A DNA stretch of 64,000 bases from Betaproteobacteria bacterium (GTDB taxonomy: Bacteria > Pseudomonadota > Gammaproteobacteria > Burkholderiales > Casimicrobiaceae), in the NCBI GenBank assembly GCA_016717855.1, contig JADKEV010000011.1, forward strand, positions 62,001 to 126,000, given 5' to 3'. Positions 27,666 to 36,298 of the stretch are shown piece after piece (position 1 is the first letter of the stretch; every line of letters begins with the position of its first letter). The notes beneath the pieces are model-generated. The model was not told the DNA's origin and did no database searches. It worked only from the letters and a program-made list of their open reading frames with translations. A program made the position numbers and the translations under genes.

Positions 27666-28436
27666 ATGCCCGCGTTCCCCATGCCGAATGCCATCCTGAA
27701 TCCTGCCGACATCGAAGCGATCGAGCGGGCGACCGTCGCCGCCGTCGCGCCGCAAGCCATCGAGGAACTCGGCGGCTGGCTGCTCGCCTTTGATACCGGC
27801 GCCGTCAACCGGGCGAAGTGCGCGGTCCCGCTGCGGCATGCGGCGCCGGATGCCGCGGTGCTGCCGGCGATCGAGGCGCGCTATGCGGACCGGGGCATGC
27901 CGGCGCTGTTCCGGATTCCGGACTCACCCGCGTTTGAGGCGATGCGCGTTGCGTTGACGGGCCGCGGTTATGGCGCGGGGCGGCCGACGCTGGTGCAGGT
28001 CGCCGCCGCCGCAACCGTGGCGCGGGTCTCGTCCGCCGCAGCCGTGGAACTCGCCGCGGCGCCCGACACCTCGTGGGCCGCGGTGTTCCTGGGCGCGGGC
28101 TTTGACCCCGTTGACGGCGCCAGCCGCGTCAAGGCACTGGGCCGGACGCCGGGCTCTCTCTACGCCAGCGTGCGCGAAGACGGACGCGCGATTGCGGCCG
28201 GCGTCGGCGCATTCGGCTACGGATGGGCGAGCGTGCACGGGATGCGGACCGGGCAGGCGCGCCGGGGCGAAGGCCTTGCCGGGCGCGTGCTTGCCGCGCT
28301 GGCCGCCGCCGCTCTGGAGCGGGGCGTCGAACGGATGTTCCTGCAGGTCGAAGCGGAGAACCCGCCCGCGCTGGCGCTTTATCGCCGCGCCGGATTCGCG
28401 ACCGCCTGGGCCTACGAGTACTGGCAGCGGGCGTGA
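27666..28436 (+). CDS. GNAT family N-acetyltransferase
   Basis: A 256-residue protein. The C-terminal half holds a GNAT domain: the acetyl-CoA-binding motif A appears as RRGEGLAGRVLAAL (around residues 197-210), followed by QVEAENPPALALYRRAGF, the typical motif B ending. The N-terminal half (GGWLLAFDTGAVNRAKCAVP) resembles two-domain GNAT proteins that begin with a tandem pseudo-GNAT domain. The substrate is unknown. A second ATG at 27681 is possible. Its 3' end overlaps the convergent hemerythrin gene by 25 bp. Confidence 0.83.
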   Translation: MPAFPMPNAILNPADIEAIERATVAAVAPQAIEELGGWLLAFDTGAVNRAKCAVPLRHAAPDAAVLPAIEARYADRGMPALFRIPDSPAFEAMRVALTGRGYGAGRPTLVQVAAAATVARVSSAAAVELAAAPDTSWAAVFLGAGFDPVDGASRVKALGRTPGSLYASVREDGRAIAAGVGAFGYGWASVHGMRTGQARRGEGLAGRVLAALAAAALERGVERMFLQVEAENPPALALYRRAGFATAWAYEYWQRA

Positions 28437-28861
28437 CTGTCCGCCCCGGGGCGCAGCAGCCAACCGGCGAGCGCGCTGTCCATCGACGCCGCATGGACCG
28501 GAAACCACTCGGCGAGGGCGGCGACCAGTTGCCGGCCCAGCGCCAAGTCGCCGCCCGCCACGCGTTCGCCGACGACGCGCACCGCTTCGAGGACGCGCAG
28601 GTGTTCCATCTCGTGACAGGGCGCGGGTGGGAAGTCTGTTTCGCGCATCCAGGCCGATTCCTGGTCGAAGTGCTGTTGCGTGTGCGCGGCGAACCGCGCC
28701 AGCAGCGCTGGAAATTCCTCGTCGCCCGCCTGCAGCAGGGTGTCGATGAAGGTCACGAACTCCCGGTGCGTGTCGTCCATGCGCGCATGCCCGAGTTCGA
28801 ATGTGTCGGTCCACGGATAGGAAGTGAGCGGTGCGGCCATGTCGTCCAGTCTGATGCGCAC
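28412..28861 (-). CDS. bacteriohemerythrin
   Basis: A 149-residue hemerythrin, a cytoplasmic four-helix oxygen- or NO-binding protein with a non-heme diiron site. All expected iron ligands are visible: His32 (DDTHREF), His64 and Glu68 (HTQQHFDQE), His83 and His87 (CHEMEH), His123 and Asp128 (HAASMD). The length is slightly above the usual 130-140 because of a short N-terminal and C-terminal extension. A start at 28840 (MAAPLTSYPW) is also plausible. It is convergent with the GNAT gene and overlaps it by 25 bp. It could serve oxygen sensing or storage. Confidence 0.9.
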   Translation of the reverse strand: MRIRLDDMAAPLTSYPWTDTFELGHARMDDTHREFVTFIDTLLQAGDEEFPALLARFAAHTQQHFDQESAWMRETDFPPAPCHEMEHLRVLEAVRVVGERVAGGDLALGRQLVAALAEWFPVHAASMDSALAGWLLRPGADSHARCQYS

Positions 28862-28940
28862 CGCGGCATGCGGCGCCGGAGGATTCTAGACCCTGGCGGC
28901 AACGCTCAACATTGTTGCAGATCAAATTCGCGGCGGGTAT

Positions 28941-30398
28941 TCAGTGTGGCGCGCACATCACGACACCCTCCTTGATCCAACCCTGCGTACCCATCGCGTT
29001 GAACGTGGCGAAATCGGTCGTGAAGCGATGGTTCGAGTCGTGGTTCAAGTAGCCGTTGTTGTACGCGCGGTAGACCGGCAGCGTGAACGACGGGCACGCC
29101 GCACCCGGCTGCACGATCCAGTACGCGCTTGTCGTCTCCAGCGTCCAGCCCGGATCAGTGCGCACCGCGGCGCACTCCTGGGCGACGACGGTGAAGAAGT
29201 GCGAATTCGGCCCCCCTGCCGCCTGGTTGCCATAGAAGCGGCATACCGGGCTGGCATTGGGCATCGGCCCGGACTTCCACGCCTTGAAGGACTGCCCCGT
29301 CCGGCTCCAGCCCGGGCCCGCCAGGCCGTTGTCGATGCCGGTCGCCTCGGACGCCGATGCCGTGATGAAGTAGTGACCGAGGATGCTGTTGAAGAATTCC
29401 ACCACCATCACGTCCGGCGCCGTCGCCGCGGCGGGCTGGATCATCCCGTACTTGTCGCTACCCGGCATCGTGAAGAACACCGTGCCGTCACTTTGCCGGA
29501 CGACGATCGCGGCTGCGGTTCCGGCGTTCGAGGGCAGCGCGACATCGGTGGCCACGCCACCGGTCGTGATCTGCCCGACGCGCGTCTGCAAGGTCGCCAT
29601 GCCGCTGTCGCCGGCGTACCAGAGCGTGCCGTCGGGCGCGCTGGCGAGTGACAGCGCGATTGTGCCGGGAGCGGGGTCGTAGGCGACCGCGCCGTTGGTC
29701 GTCAGCTTGCCGATCTTGGTGCCGCCCGCGTACCAGACGAGATTGTCCGGCCCGATCGTCACGTCGTAGATCTTCTGGCAGGTGACGGGAAACTGCACCA
29801 GGATGTCGAACAGCGGCGAATACTCGTAGATGCGGCAGGCATCGTAGTCGCCGAACATCAAAGTGCCGCCCTTGGTCGCGAGCCCCCGTATGTGATGCCC
29901 GGCCGCCACGCCGATGACTGTGCTGACCGCGCCCGCAGGCGTGACGCGATAGACTGCACCGGCCTCGTACGCGGCGACGTAGATGTTGCCGTCACTGGCG
30001 AACACGATGCCATCGGGCCGCGCACCGGCGGGCACCGGGTACATCGACACCGCCTTGGTTGCGAGGTTGGCCTTGCCGACCCGGTTGCCCCAGTAGTCGG
30101 TAAACCAGACGTTGTTGTTGTTGTCGAACGCCAGCGCCGTCGCCTGCACCGTGGGCGGCAGGTCGATCTTGTCGATGGCGATCGCCGGCGGCAGGACCGC
30201 GCCGTAGTCGCCGGGAAAGTACAGCAACTCCACGATCATCCCGATGCAGGGCATCCAGACTCCACCCGCCGCGCTCACCGCCACCTTGCGCGGCTCGTTG
30301 CAGCCGAAGAATGTGTTGCCGATCGTGACCGTCGTCGCGTGCGTGCAGGCGGCGGCCAGCAGCAGTCCCGCGCAGAGTGCTTGCAAGAGGCGTTTCAT
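28941..30398 (-). CDS. secreted NHL/Vgb-like propeller protein with C-terminal DUF5648 domain
   Basis: A 485-residue protein with a signal peptide (MKRLLQALCAGLLLAAACTHA; the internal Cys may make it a lipoprotein, but the lipobox is poor). Residues about 25-330 form a streptogramin-lyase/NHL-type propeller with repeats such as NNVWFTDYWGNRVGKANL and DGTLWYAGDSGM. The final 150 residues (VVEFFNSILGHYFITAS to KEGVVMCAPH) are a DUF5648 domain closely matching that of the gene at 23806. The start at 30398 has GGAG 6 nt upstream, inside an alternative in-frame ATG at 30410. Probably extracellular; function unknown. Confidence 0.83.
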   Translation of the reverse strand: MKRLLQALCAGLLLAAACTHATTVTIGNTFFGCNEPRKVAVSAAGGVWMPCIGMIVELLYFPGDYGAVLPPAIAIDKIDLPPTVQATALAFDNNNNVWFTDYWGNRVGKANLATKAVSMYPVPAGARPDGIVFASDGNIYVAAYEAGAVYRVTPAGAVSTVIGVAAGHHIRGLATKGGTLMFGDYDACRIYEYSPLFDILVQFPVTCQKIYDVTIGPDNLVWYAGGTKIGKLTTNGAVAYDPAPGTIALSLASAPDGTLWYAGDSGMATLQTRVGQITTGGVATDVALPSNAGTAAAIVVRQSDGTVFFTMPGSDKYGMIQPAAATAPDVMVVEFFNSILGHYFITASASEATGIDNGLAGPGWSRTGQSFKAWKSGPMPNASPVCRFYGNQAAGGPNSHFFTVVAQECAAVRTDPGWTLETTSAYWIVQPGAACPSFTLPVYRAYNNGYLNHDSNHRFTTDFATFNAMGTQGWIKEGVVMCAPH

Positions 30399-30598
30399 GA
30401 CTGACTCCATGATCCTTGATGCGCCCCGAACCCCTCTCTCGTTCCGGCGCACTGGAACCAGTATGCGCGCGAAGCATGGCGGCCGAAACCTCCGCAGCTC
30501 GATTCCTTGTGCTGCATCAAACGGCCGCGCATCCAGAAAGCGCCTGCCTGAGAAAAAGCCGCGATCGCCGGCTGCCCACGGCGCGGGCGCAGCGTTTG

Positions 30599-32215
30599 CT
30601 AACGCTGCGCGGACGATCCGGCAGTGCGGCCGGCCAGGATCAGGTCGGCCGCGCGCTCGGCGAGCATCATCACCGCGGCCGCCGTGTTGCCCGAGGGCAC
30701 CAGCGGCATCACCGATGCATCGACGACCCGCAGCGCGTCGACGCCGCGCACGCGCAGCTCGGGCGTCGTCACGGCATCCACCGCGGTTCCCATCGCGCAG
30801 GTGCCGACGGCGTGGAACATCGAGTCGGCCGCCGCGTGCACGTACTCGCGCAGGGCTTCGTCGGAAGCGACCGCGGCGCCGGGCCGCAACTCCTCGGCGG
30901 CCACGTCGCACAGCGGCGCCGTCGCGAACACGCTCCGCAACAGCCGCACGCCGTGGACCAGTGGCTCGACGTCGGCCGGATCGCTCAGGTGGCCGGCGAC
31001 GATGGCCGGCGCCACCTTTGCGTCGGGCGAGCGCAGCGCGACGTGGCCGCGGCTCTTCGGCCGCAAGAGTCCCACCATCGCCATCACGCCCTCGTGCTTG
31101 TGGATCACGTAGCGGCCGCCGCGATAGTCGCCGCTGGACGGGCGGAACACGAGTTGCAGGTCGGGCCGCCCGACCTCCGGCGACGAGCGCACGAAGCCGT
31201 TGACCTGGCTCGCGGTAACGGCGAGCAGGCCCTTCCGCTCACGCACATACCGCGCGACGTGGCGCAGCAGGCGCACGCCACGCGCCTCGCGATTGAACGA
31301 CGGCGCCGTCGTGCGAAAGACGAGTGGCACCCGCACGTGCTCCTGCATGTTCCGGCCGACCGCGGGCAGGTCGGCGACCGGGGCGATGCCCAGCGCGCCA
31401 AGCGCCCCCGCCGCGCCGATGCCCGAGAGCAGCAGGATCTGCGGCGAGGCGACGGTGCCGGCGCACAGCAGCACTTCGCGCCGCGCGCCTATCGTCTCGA
31501 CGCGATGGCCGTGGCCGAACTCGACGCCGGTCGCGCGCCCATTCTCGACGACGATCCGGCGCACCAGGCTCTTCGTGAGCACGCGCAGGTTGGGCCGCGC
31601 CCGTGCCGGCGCCAGGAACGCGCTGGCCGCGGACACGCGCACGCCGTCGCGCATCATCACCTGGGTGAAGGCGATGCCTTCCTGCGTCGCACCGTTGTAG
31701 TCGTCGTTGAAGGGGATTCCCGCCGCCACGCACGCCTCGAGGAAGGCCCGCGAGAGCGGGTGCGGCGAGACGATCGGGCCGATCCGCACCGGACCGGTCG
31801 AGCCGCGAAACTCGCGCGTGCCGAACGGGCTGTCCTCGAACTTCTTGAAGTAGGGCAGCACCGATTCCCACGACCAGCCGCTGCCGGCGATGGCGCCCCA
31901 GGCGTCGTAGTCGGCGGCCTGACCGCGCGTGAAGGTCATGCCGTTGATGCTCGAGGTGCCGCCCAGCACCTTGCCGCGCGGCCAGTACAGCCGCCGCCCA
32001 CCGAGCGCGGCTTCGGGTTCCGTGAAGTAGCGCCAGTTCAGGCGCGGATGCGCGAACAGCTTGGCGACGCCGGCCGGCATGCCGATCCAGCGGCTCGTAT
32101 AGTCGTCCCCGGCTTCCAGCACCACGACCTCGCAGGCCGGATCGGCGGACAGCCGGTTCGCCAGCACGCACCCGGCGGTCCCGCCGCCGATGATCACGTA
32201 GTCGGCTTCCTGCAT
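30599..32215 (-). CDS. GMC family FAD-dependent oxidoreductase (choline dehydrogenase-like)
   Basis: A 538-residue flavoprotein. The N-terminal FAD motif is VIIGGGTAGCVLANRLS, the GMC signature 1 is around WPRGKVLGGTSSINGM and signature 2 is GTVASPQILLLSGIG. The C-terminal catalytic region has MFHAVGTCAMG and the active-site His in DASVMPLVPSGNTAA. GMC enzymes oxidise primary alcohols or polyols. It is the last gene of an operon that starts with an NTF2-like protein and an EthD-like protein (4-bp gap to the latter). The alcohol substrate is unknown. Confidence 0.92.
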   Translation of the reverse strand: MQEADYVIIGGGTAGCVLANRLSADPACEVVVLEAGDDYTSRWIGMPAGVAKLFAHPRLNWRYFTEPEAALGGRRLYWPRGKVLGGTSSINGMTFTRGQAADYDAWGAIAGSGWSWESVLPYFKKFEDSPFGTREFRGSTGPVRIGPIVSPHPLSRAFLEACVAAGIPFNDDYNGATQEGIAFTQVMMRDGVRVSAASAFLAPARARPNLRVLTKSLVRRIVVENGRATGVEFGHGHRVETIGARREVLLCAGTVASPQILLLSGIGAAGALGALGIAPVADLPAVGRNMQEHVRVPLVFRTTAPSFNREARGVRLLRHVARYVRERKGLLAVTASQVNGFVRSSPEVGRPDLQLVFRPSSGDYRGGRYVIHKHEGVMAMVGLLRPKSRGHVALRSPDAKVAPAIVAGHLSDPADVEPLVHGVRLLRSVFATAPLCDVAAEELRPGAAVASDEALREYVHAAADSMFHAVGTCAMGTAVDAVTTPELRVRGVDALRVVDASVMPLVPSGNTAAAVMMLAERAADLILAGRTAGSSAQR

Positions 32216-32219
32216 GAGG

Positions 32220-32960
32220 CTAGCCCTTCTCCGGCCAGGCCGGCCGCCGGTGGCGCAGCGGCTCTGCTGCGTCCGCGCCCGGAAAGACGAAGGCGAGGTC
32301 GTAGACGTCCGCGCCGAAGTCGGCCGGCAGATCCGCGAGGCTTAGCGCCGCTTGCAGATGCGCCAGTGCTGCCGCGGCGGCTTCGCGATCCAGCGCCTCG
32401 AGCAGCAGCACCGTGTCGAAGGCGCGTGGCGCGGAAGGTGCGGCCGGCGCGGATGATGGCGCGGATGGCGCGGACGGCTGCTGCCAGGGAACCGTGGGCG
32501 GCCCGCCCTGACCGCTGCCCCAGTGCGCGGCGGTGACGCCGGGCAACGTCAGCGCGTGCGCGAGCGCGGTGCCGGTCCGGTCGTCCGCGACTCCATCGCC
32601 CTGCGTGCACAGGCAAGCGATGGCCGCGCCGATGCCAATGCCCGCCGACTGCCGGACGGCGCAGGGCGCGCGGACGAAATTGCTGAAGTCGGGCCGCATG
32701 GCCGCGGACCACGGCGTCGGATTGCGCAGCAGATCCTGATACTCGGCGCTGTCGAACACGTCCAGGCCGGCGACGTCGTACAGCGTGAAGTAGCGGTGGC
32801 TCGTCCGGCGGCGGTTCACGTAGCGGCGCGCGCCGTGGATGCCGGTCACCGCGACGCGTTCCGGCACGTGCTCCAGCGTGTGCCACTGGTCGTACTCGCG
32901 CTCGCGCGCCGCGGCGATGTCGTTCCAGAGCGCGAGAAACGCCTGACCGTGCAGAGGCAT
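32220..32960 (-). CDS. hypothetical protein, EthD/dimeric alpha-beta barrel-like
   Basis: A 246-residue protein. The start resembles EthD/DUF4286-like dimeric alpha-beta barrels: LALWNDIAAAREREYDQWHTLEHVPERVAV, with the His-Glu-His cluster seen in that group, and RYFTLYDVAGLDVFDSAEYQDLL. An Ala/Ser/Pro linker at about residues 160-180 precedes a second, similar-sized half. EthD-like proteins accompany oxidative catabolic enzymes. Its position between an NTF2-like protein and a GMC oxidoreductase suggests a part in the same pathway. The function is not known. Confidence 0.7.
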   Translation of the reverse strand: MPLHGQAFLALWNDIAAAREREYDQWHTLEHVPERVAVTGIHGARRYVNRRRTSHRYFTLYDVAGLDVFDSAEYQDLLRNPTPWSAAMRPDFSNFVRAPCAVRQSAGIGIGAAIACLCTQGDGVADDRTGTALAHALTLPGVTAAHWGSGQGGPPTVPWQQPSAPSAPSSAPAAPSAPRAFDTVLLLEALDREAAAAALAHLQAALSLADLPADFGADVYDLAFVFPGADAAEPLRHRRPAWPEKG

Positions 32961-32981
32961 GGCTGCCGTTGCCCGGCCGCG

Positions 32982-33596
32982 TCAGAGTCCGCCGCCGGCC
33001 AGCCAGGCGCGGCCGCGCGCGTACAAGGCCTCGACTTCCGGTCCCTTGAGCCCGGGCATGTCGCGCTTGACGGTGTAGCCAATCCGGGTCTGCAGGTAGG
33101 CGAGATGCCGGTAGCCTTCGGGAAAGCCTTCAAGAAGCTCGCGATCGAGCTTCAGCACGGCCGTCGGCTCCACCGGATCGATCCGGTCCTTTTCGTAGAT
33201 CGGCTGGCGCAGCACGACGCCCCAGCGCCCCGCGCGCTTTTCGAAGAAGTCGTAGAAGCGGCCGGTGCACACGACGTCGCAGCGCACGCCTTCGACGTCC
33301 CCGCGCTGCGAAATCGTCATCTTGGTCTGCGCAATCGCGCGCGCATCCGGATGCCCGGCGGCGAGGTCGATCGTGGTTCCGCCGAGGAAATGCAGGATGC
33401 TCACTCCCCTTGCCCAGCCTTCGCGGCTGACGCGGATGAACTCGTCGGCGGTGCCCTGGAACCACGTCGCCATCATCCGCCCGTCGTCGTGCCAGACGGT
33501 GCGGAAGCGCTCCCAATCGCCGGCGTCGCGCCAGAGCGCCCAGTTCTCGATGGTGTCGCGGATGAGCAGGCGGTCAGCTTGTTCCATGTCGGTCAT
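32982..33596 (-). CDS. NTF2/SnoaL-like protein
   Basis: A 204-residue protein of the SnoaL_4/NTF2-like fold: RDTIENWALWRDAGDWERFRTVWHDDGRMMATWFQGTADEFIRVSREG is the typical opening helix and pocket, followed by a beta-rich half and an Arg/Leu-rich tail. Such proteins are isomerases, dehydratases or small-subunit-like partners of ring oxygenases. The ATG at 33596 has AGGAAA upstream; an extension to 33728 is out of family. It is the first gene of the operon leading to the GMC oxidoreductase and is divergent from the FMN dehydrogenase gene at 33709. Confidence 0.8.
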   Translation of the reverse strand: MTDMEQADRLLIRDTIENWALWRDAGDWERFRTVWHDDGRMMATWFQGTADEFIRVSREGWARGVSILHFLGGTTIDLAAGHPDARAIAQTKMTISQRGDVEGVRCDVVCTGRFYDFFEKRAGRWGVVLRQPIYEKDRIDPVEPTAVLKLDRELLEGFPEGYRHLAYLQTRIGYTVKRDMPGLKGPEVEALYARGRAWLAGGGL

Positions 33597-33708
33597 CGCA
33601 CGTTTCCTGTCATCGGGCTGAATGCGGGCGGAGGGCGGCGCGGGGTCTGCTTGCTGCTTGTACGCTAAACTACCCGGCGAACATAAAATACCACATGGGG
33701 GAGTCCCG

Positions 33709-34848
33709 ATGACCGTCATCACCAACATCGAAGACCTGCGCGTGCTCGCGCAAAAGCGCGTGCCACGAATGTTCTACGATTACGCGGATTCGGGCTCGTG
33801 GACCGAAGGCACCTACCGCGCCAACGAGGCGGACTTCCACAAGATCAAGCTGCGCCAGCGCGTCGCGATCGACATCGAAACCCGGTCGACGCGCACGCGG
33901 ATGGTGGGCGTCGACGTCGCGATGCCGGTGGCGCTCGCGCCCGTCGGCCTGATCGGCATGCAGCACGCCGACGGCGAGATCCTGGCCGCGCGCGCGGCCG
34001 AAGCGTTCGGCGTCCCGTTCACGCTCTCGACGATGAGCATCTGCTCGATCGAGGACATCGCCACGCACACCAAGGCGCCGTTCTGGTTCCAGCTCTACGT
34101 GATGCGCGACCGCGATTTCATCGAGCGGCTGATCGACCGGGCCAAGGCCGCGAAGTGCGGCGCGCTGATGCTGACCCTCGACCTGCAGATCCTCGGCCAG
34201 CGGCACAAGGACCTGAAGAACGGGCTGTCGGCGCCGCCCAGACTCACGCTCCCCAACATCCTGAACATGATGACCAAGCCGCGCTGGGGCCTCGGCATGC
34301 TGGGCACGAAGCGGCGCCAGTTCGGCAACATCGTCGGCCACGTCAAGGGCGTCGAGAACATGGGTTCGCTCTCCGAGTGGACGGCGAAGCAGTTCGACCC
34401 GCGCCTGAACTGGGGCGACGTCGAGTGGATCAAGAAGCGCTGGGGCGGCAAGCTGATCCTGAAGGGCATCCAGGACGTCGAGGACGCGAAGCTCGCCGTC
34501 GACACCGGCGCCGACGCGCTGATCGTCTCCAACCACGGCGGCCGCCAGCTGGATGGCGCGCCGTCGTCGATCGAAGCGCTGCCGCCGATCGCCGACGCGG
34601 TCGGCTCGAAGATCGAAGTGTGGATGGATGGCGGCATCCGCTCCGGGCAGGACGTGCTCAAGGCTGTCGCACTGGGCGCGAAAGGCACGCTGATCGGGCG
34701 CTCGTTCGTCTACGGACTGGCCGCGATGGGCGAGGCGGGCGTGACCAAGGCATTGCAGATCATCCACAGGGAACTCGACCTGACGATGGCGTTCTGCGGG
34801 CACACCGACATCCGCAATGTCGATCGGGGGATCCTGCTGCCGCGGTAA
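33709..34848 (+). CDS. FMN-dependent alpha-hydroxy acid dehydrogenase (lactate dehydrogenase-like)
   Basis: A 379-residue TIM-barrel flavoprotein of the LldD/glycolate-oxidase/mandelate-dehydrogenase family. Visible features are the N-terminal RVPRMFYDYADSGSWTE, the APVGLIGMQHADGE FMN-binding segment, the active-site motif SNHGGRQLDGAPS with catalytic His and Arg, and WMDGGIRSGQDVLKA near the end. It oxidises a 2-hydroxy acid to the 2-oxo acid. The ATG at 33709 has GGGGGA just upstream. It is divergent from the NTF2-like/EthD/GMC operon, suggesting that an alcohol-derived hydroxy acid could be the substrate; which one is unknown. Confidence 0.9.
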   Translation: MTVITNIEDLRVLAQKRVPRMFYDYADSGSWTEGTYRANEADFHKIKLRQRVAIDIETRSTRTRMVGVDVAMPVALAPVGLIGMQHADGEILAARAAEAFGVPFTLSTMSICSIEDIATHTKAPFWFQLYVMRDRDFIERLIDRAKAAKCGALMLTLDLQILGQRHKDLKNGLSAPPRLTLPNILNMMTKPRWGLGMLGTKRRQFGNIVGHVKGVENMGSLSEWTAKQFDPRLNWGDVEWIKKRWGGKLILKGIQDVEDAKLAVDTGADALIVSNHGGRQLDGAPSSIEALPPIADAVGSKIEVWMDGGIRSGQDVLKAVALGAKGTLIGRSFVYGLAAMGEAGVTKALQIIHRELDLTMAFCGHTDIRNVDRGILLPR

Positions 34849-34852
34849 CGGG

Positions 34853-34929
34853 AAAAAGGGTCAGGCTCGAATTTCCATGCCGTAGGATGGGTGGAGTCGT
34901 AGGATGGGTGGAGCGCAGCGATACCCATC
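34853..34929. repeat. second-family half-site plus 32-bp repeat, copy 7
   Basis: AAAAAGGGTCAGGCTCGAATTT (34853-34875) is a half of the second repeat family. It is followed by a truncated 32-bp repeat end (34881-34896) and then a full perfect copy (34898-34929). A mirror-image arrangement occurs at 36173-36256, so the truncated oxygenase and the small ORF between are bracketed by inverted copies. Confidence 0.8.
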
Positions 34930-34958
34930 ATCGCCGTGTCGCACGAAACCGTGGTCTC

Positions 34959-35750
34959 CTATTGTTCCGCGGACACCCGCTCCGCCGCGACGATGCGCTC
35001 CAATATCCGCCGCGAGTTCCGTCCACCGGCGTCGATGTTCAGGCTGAGCAGTTCGCGCCCGGGGCGCGCGAGCAGGTTGCGTTGCTGCGACTCGAGCATT
35101 CCCAGGTCTTCGCTGAAGATCTTGCCTTGTCCTTCGCGGATCGCCGCGGTCAGCGCCTTGTCGCGCGGATTGAAGTTGCGCGCCATGCCCCAGAAATACC
35201 ACATCGAATGTTCGCTCTCGGGCGTGAGGAAATCGACGACGATCGCATAGGCCTTGTGCTTCGCGTCCGCGTCGTAGCCGCCGTGCCCCGCATGCGCGAC
35301 GCCGACTTCGATCATCACGTGGCTGGGCGGGGTGAAGCGGCAGATCTGCCAGCGGTCGACGGGGACGTCGTCGGCCAGGTGATTGCCGCGCAGCGCCGCG
35401 CGCCAGAACGGCGGCGGCATGATGTTGTGCATGAAGCGGCTGGTGACGACCTCGTCGCCGTCCGCCTTGGTGCTGACCGGCGCTTCGTCGATTTCCTTCT
35501 GGCCGATGCTGTCGGCGTGGACGTAGGTCTCGTGCGTCAGGTCCATCAGGTTGTCGATCATCAGCCGGTAGTCGCAGGCGATGTGGAACAGCCCGCCGCC
35601 GTACGCCCACTCCGGATTGCCGGCCCAGTGCAGCGCGGGGATCGCCGCGGCATCGTCTGGCCCAGGTGGCGTGGCGGTGCCGTCGACGACCTTGAAGTCC
35701 GACAAGATGCGATGGGGAAGCCGGACTGTCGCCCAATCGCCCCAGCGAGC
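34959..35750 (-). pseudogene. truncated Rieske-type ring-hydroxylating oxygenase (VanA-like), N-terminal domain missing
   Basis: The readable part matches the C-terminal catalytic domain of vanillate O-demethylase-type oxygenases: CDYRLMIDNLMDLTHETYVHADSIG carries the iron ligands Asp/His/His region, then MWYFWGMARNFNP. The usual N-terminal Rieske [2Fe-2S] domain (CxH and CxxH) is absent. The frame opens at a TAG at 35751-35753 and the only start is TTG at 35705. The protein would be about 247 residues instead of about 350. I read this as a remnant after a deletion of the 5' half. Confidence 0.75.
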
Positions 35751-36047
35751 CTACATCGCCTCGACCAGTTCCCGGCCCTTCGTGAACGCGAGATCTTCCG
35801 TCACGGACTGCGTCGAATAGAAAACTTCCGGGTCGGAATCCGCGCTGGCGCAAGGCGGTGCGGCCGGATCGGTGCTCCCTTCGGTAACACGGACCTTGAA
35901 GTCCCACTGATCCCCGTGGCCATCGAGCTCATCGTTGTCGTGCGCGCGCAGCGCCGTGCAAACGTGGATCTGCTTGCCTTGATATTCCTGCGTCTTCCAT
36001 GCTGGCGCAACGTCCCGCGCCACGTTCGCTTGTGTCGAGTTGTCCAT
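35751..36047 (-). CDS. small hypothetical protein
   Basis: A 98-residue ORF starting MDNSTQANVARDVAPAWKTQ, with EYQGKQIHVCTALRAHDNDE, a Trp-Asp-Phe-Lys core and an ending FTKGRELVEAM. The second half (SDPEVFYSTQSVTEDLAFTKGRE) looks like the small beta-barrel-plus-helix proteins common in betaproteobacteria. I do not recognise a family. It is in the same frame as the oxygenase remnant, separated by one TAG. There is no clear RBS. It lies between the two repeat clusters. Confidence 0.55.
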   Translation of the reverse strand: MDNSTQANVARDVAPAWKTQEYQGKQIHVCTALRAHDNDELDGHGDQWDFKVRVTEGSTDPAAPPCASADSDPEVFYSTQSVTEDLAFTKGRELVEAM

Positions 36048-36172
36048 CGCGATGGCCTGATGTGATTGCAGCGGGTTGAGTGGATGCGATGCGAGATCCC
36101 AAATGCGCATGATGCGCGAAGTGCACGGGGGATTCAGTTCGCTGACGCACATATCACGGTGGAAATGGAAAA

Positions 36173-36256
36173 GGGGTCGGGCTCAAGTTCGAGCCTGACC
36201 CCATTGTTCCCTCTGTTCGAACACGATGGGTATCGCTTCGCTCCACCCATCCTACG
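36173..36256. repeat. second-family palindrome plus inverted 32-bp repeat, copy 8
   Basis: GGGGTCGGGCTC/GAGCCTGACCCC forms a 12-bp stem with one mismatch and a 6-nt loop (36173-36202). It is followed by a 32-bp repeat in inverted orientation with one mismatch (36225-36256). It is the mirror partner of the cluster at 34853-34929. The terminal part lies 43 bp past the stop of the downstream TRAP binding-protein gene. Confidence 0.82.
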
Positions 36257-36298
36257 GCAGTCGTTACGGCAGTCGCGGTCAGCGCACGGTGGCGCGAG

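Noticed and set aside
33658..33689. TTGTAC and TAAAAT as a promoter for the FMN dehydrogenase gene
   Set aside because: The spacer is about 20 bp, longer than the usual 16-18, so the pair is too weak to annotate.
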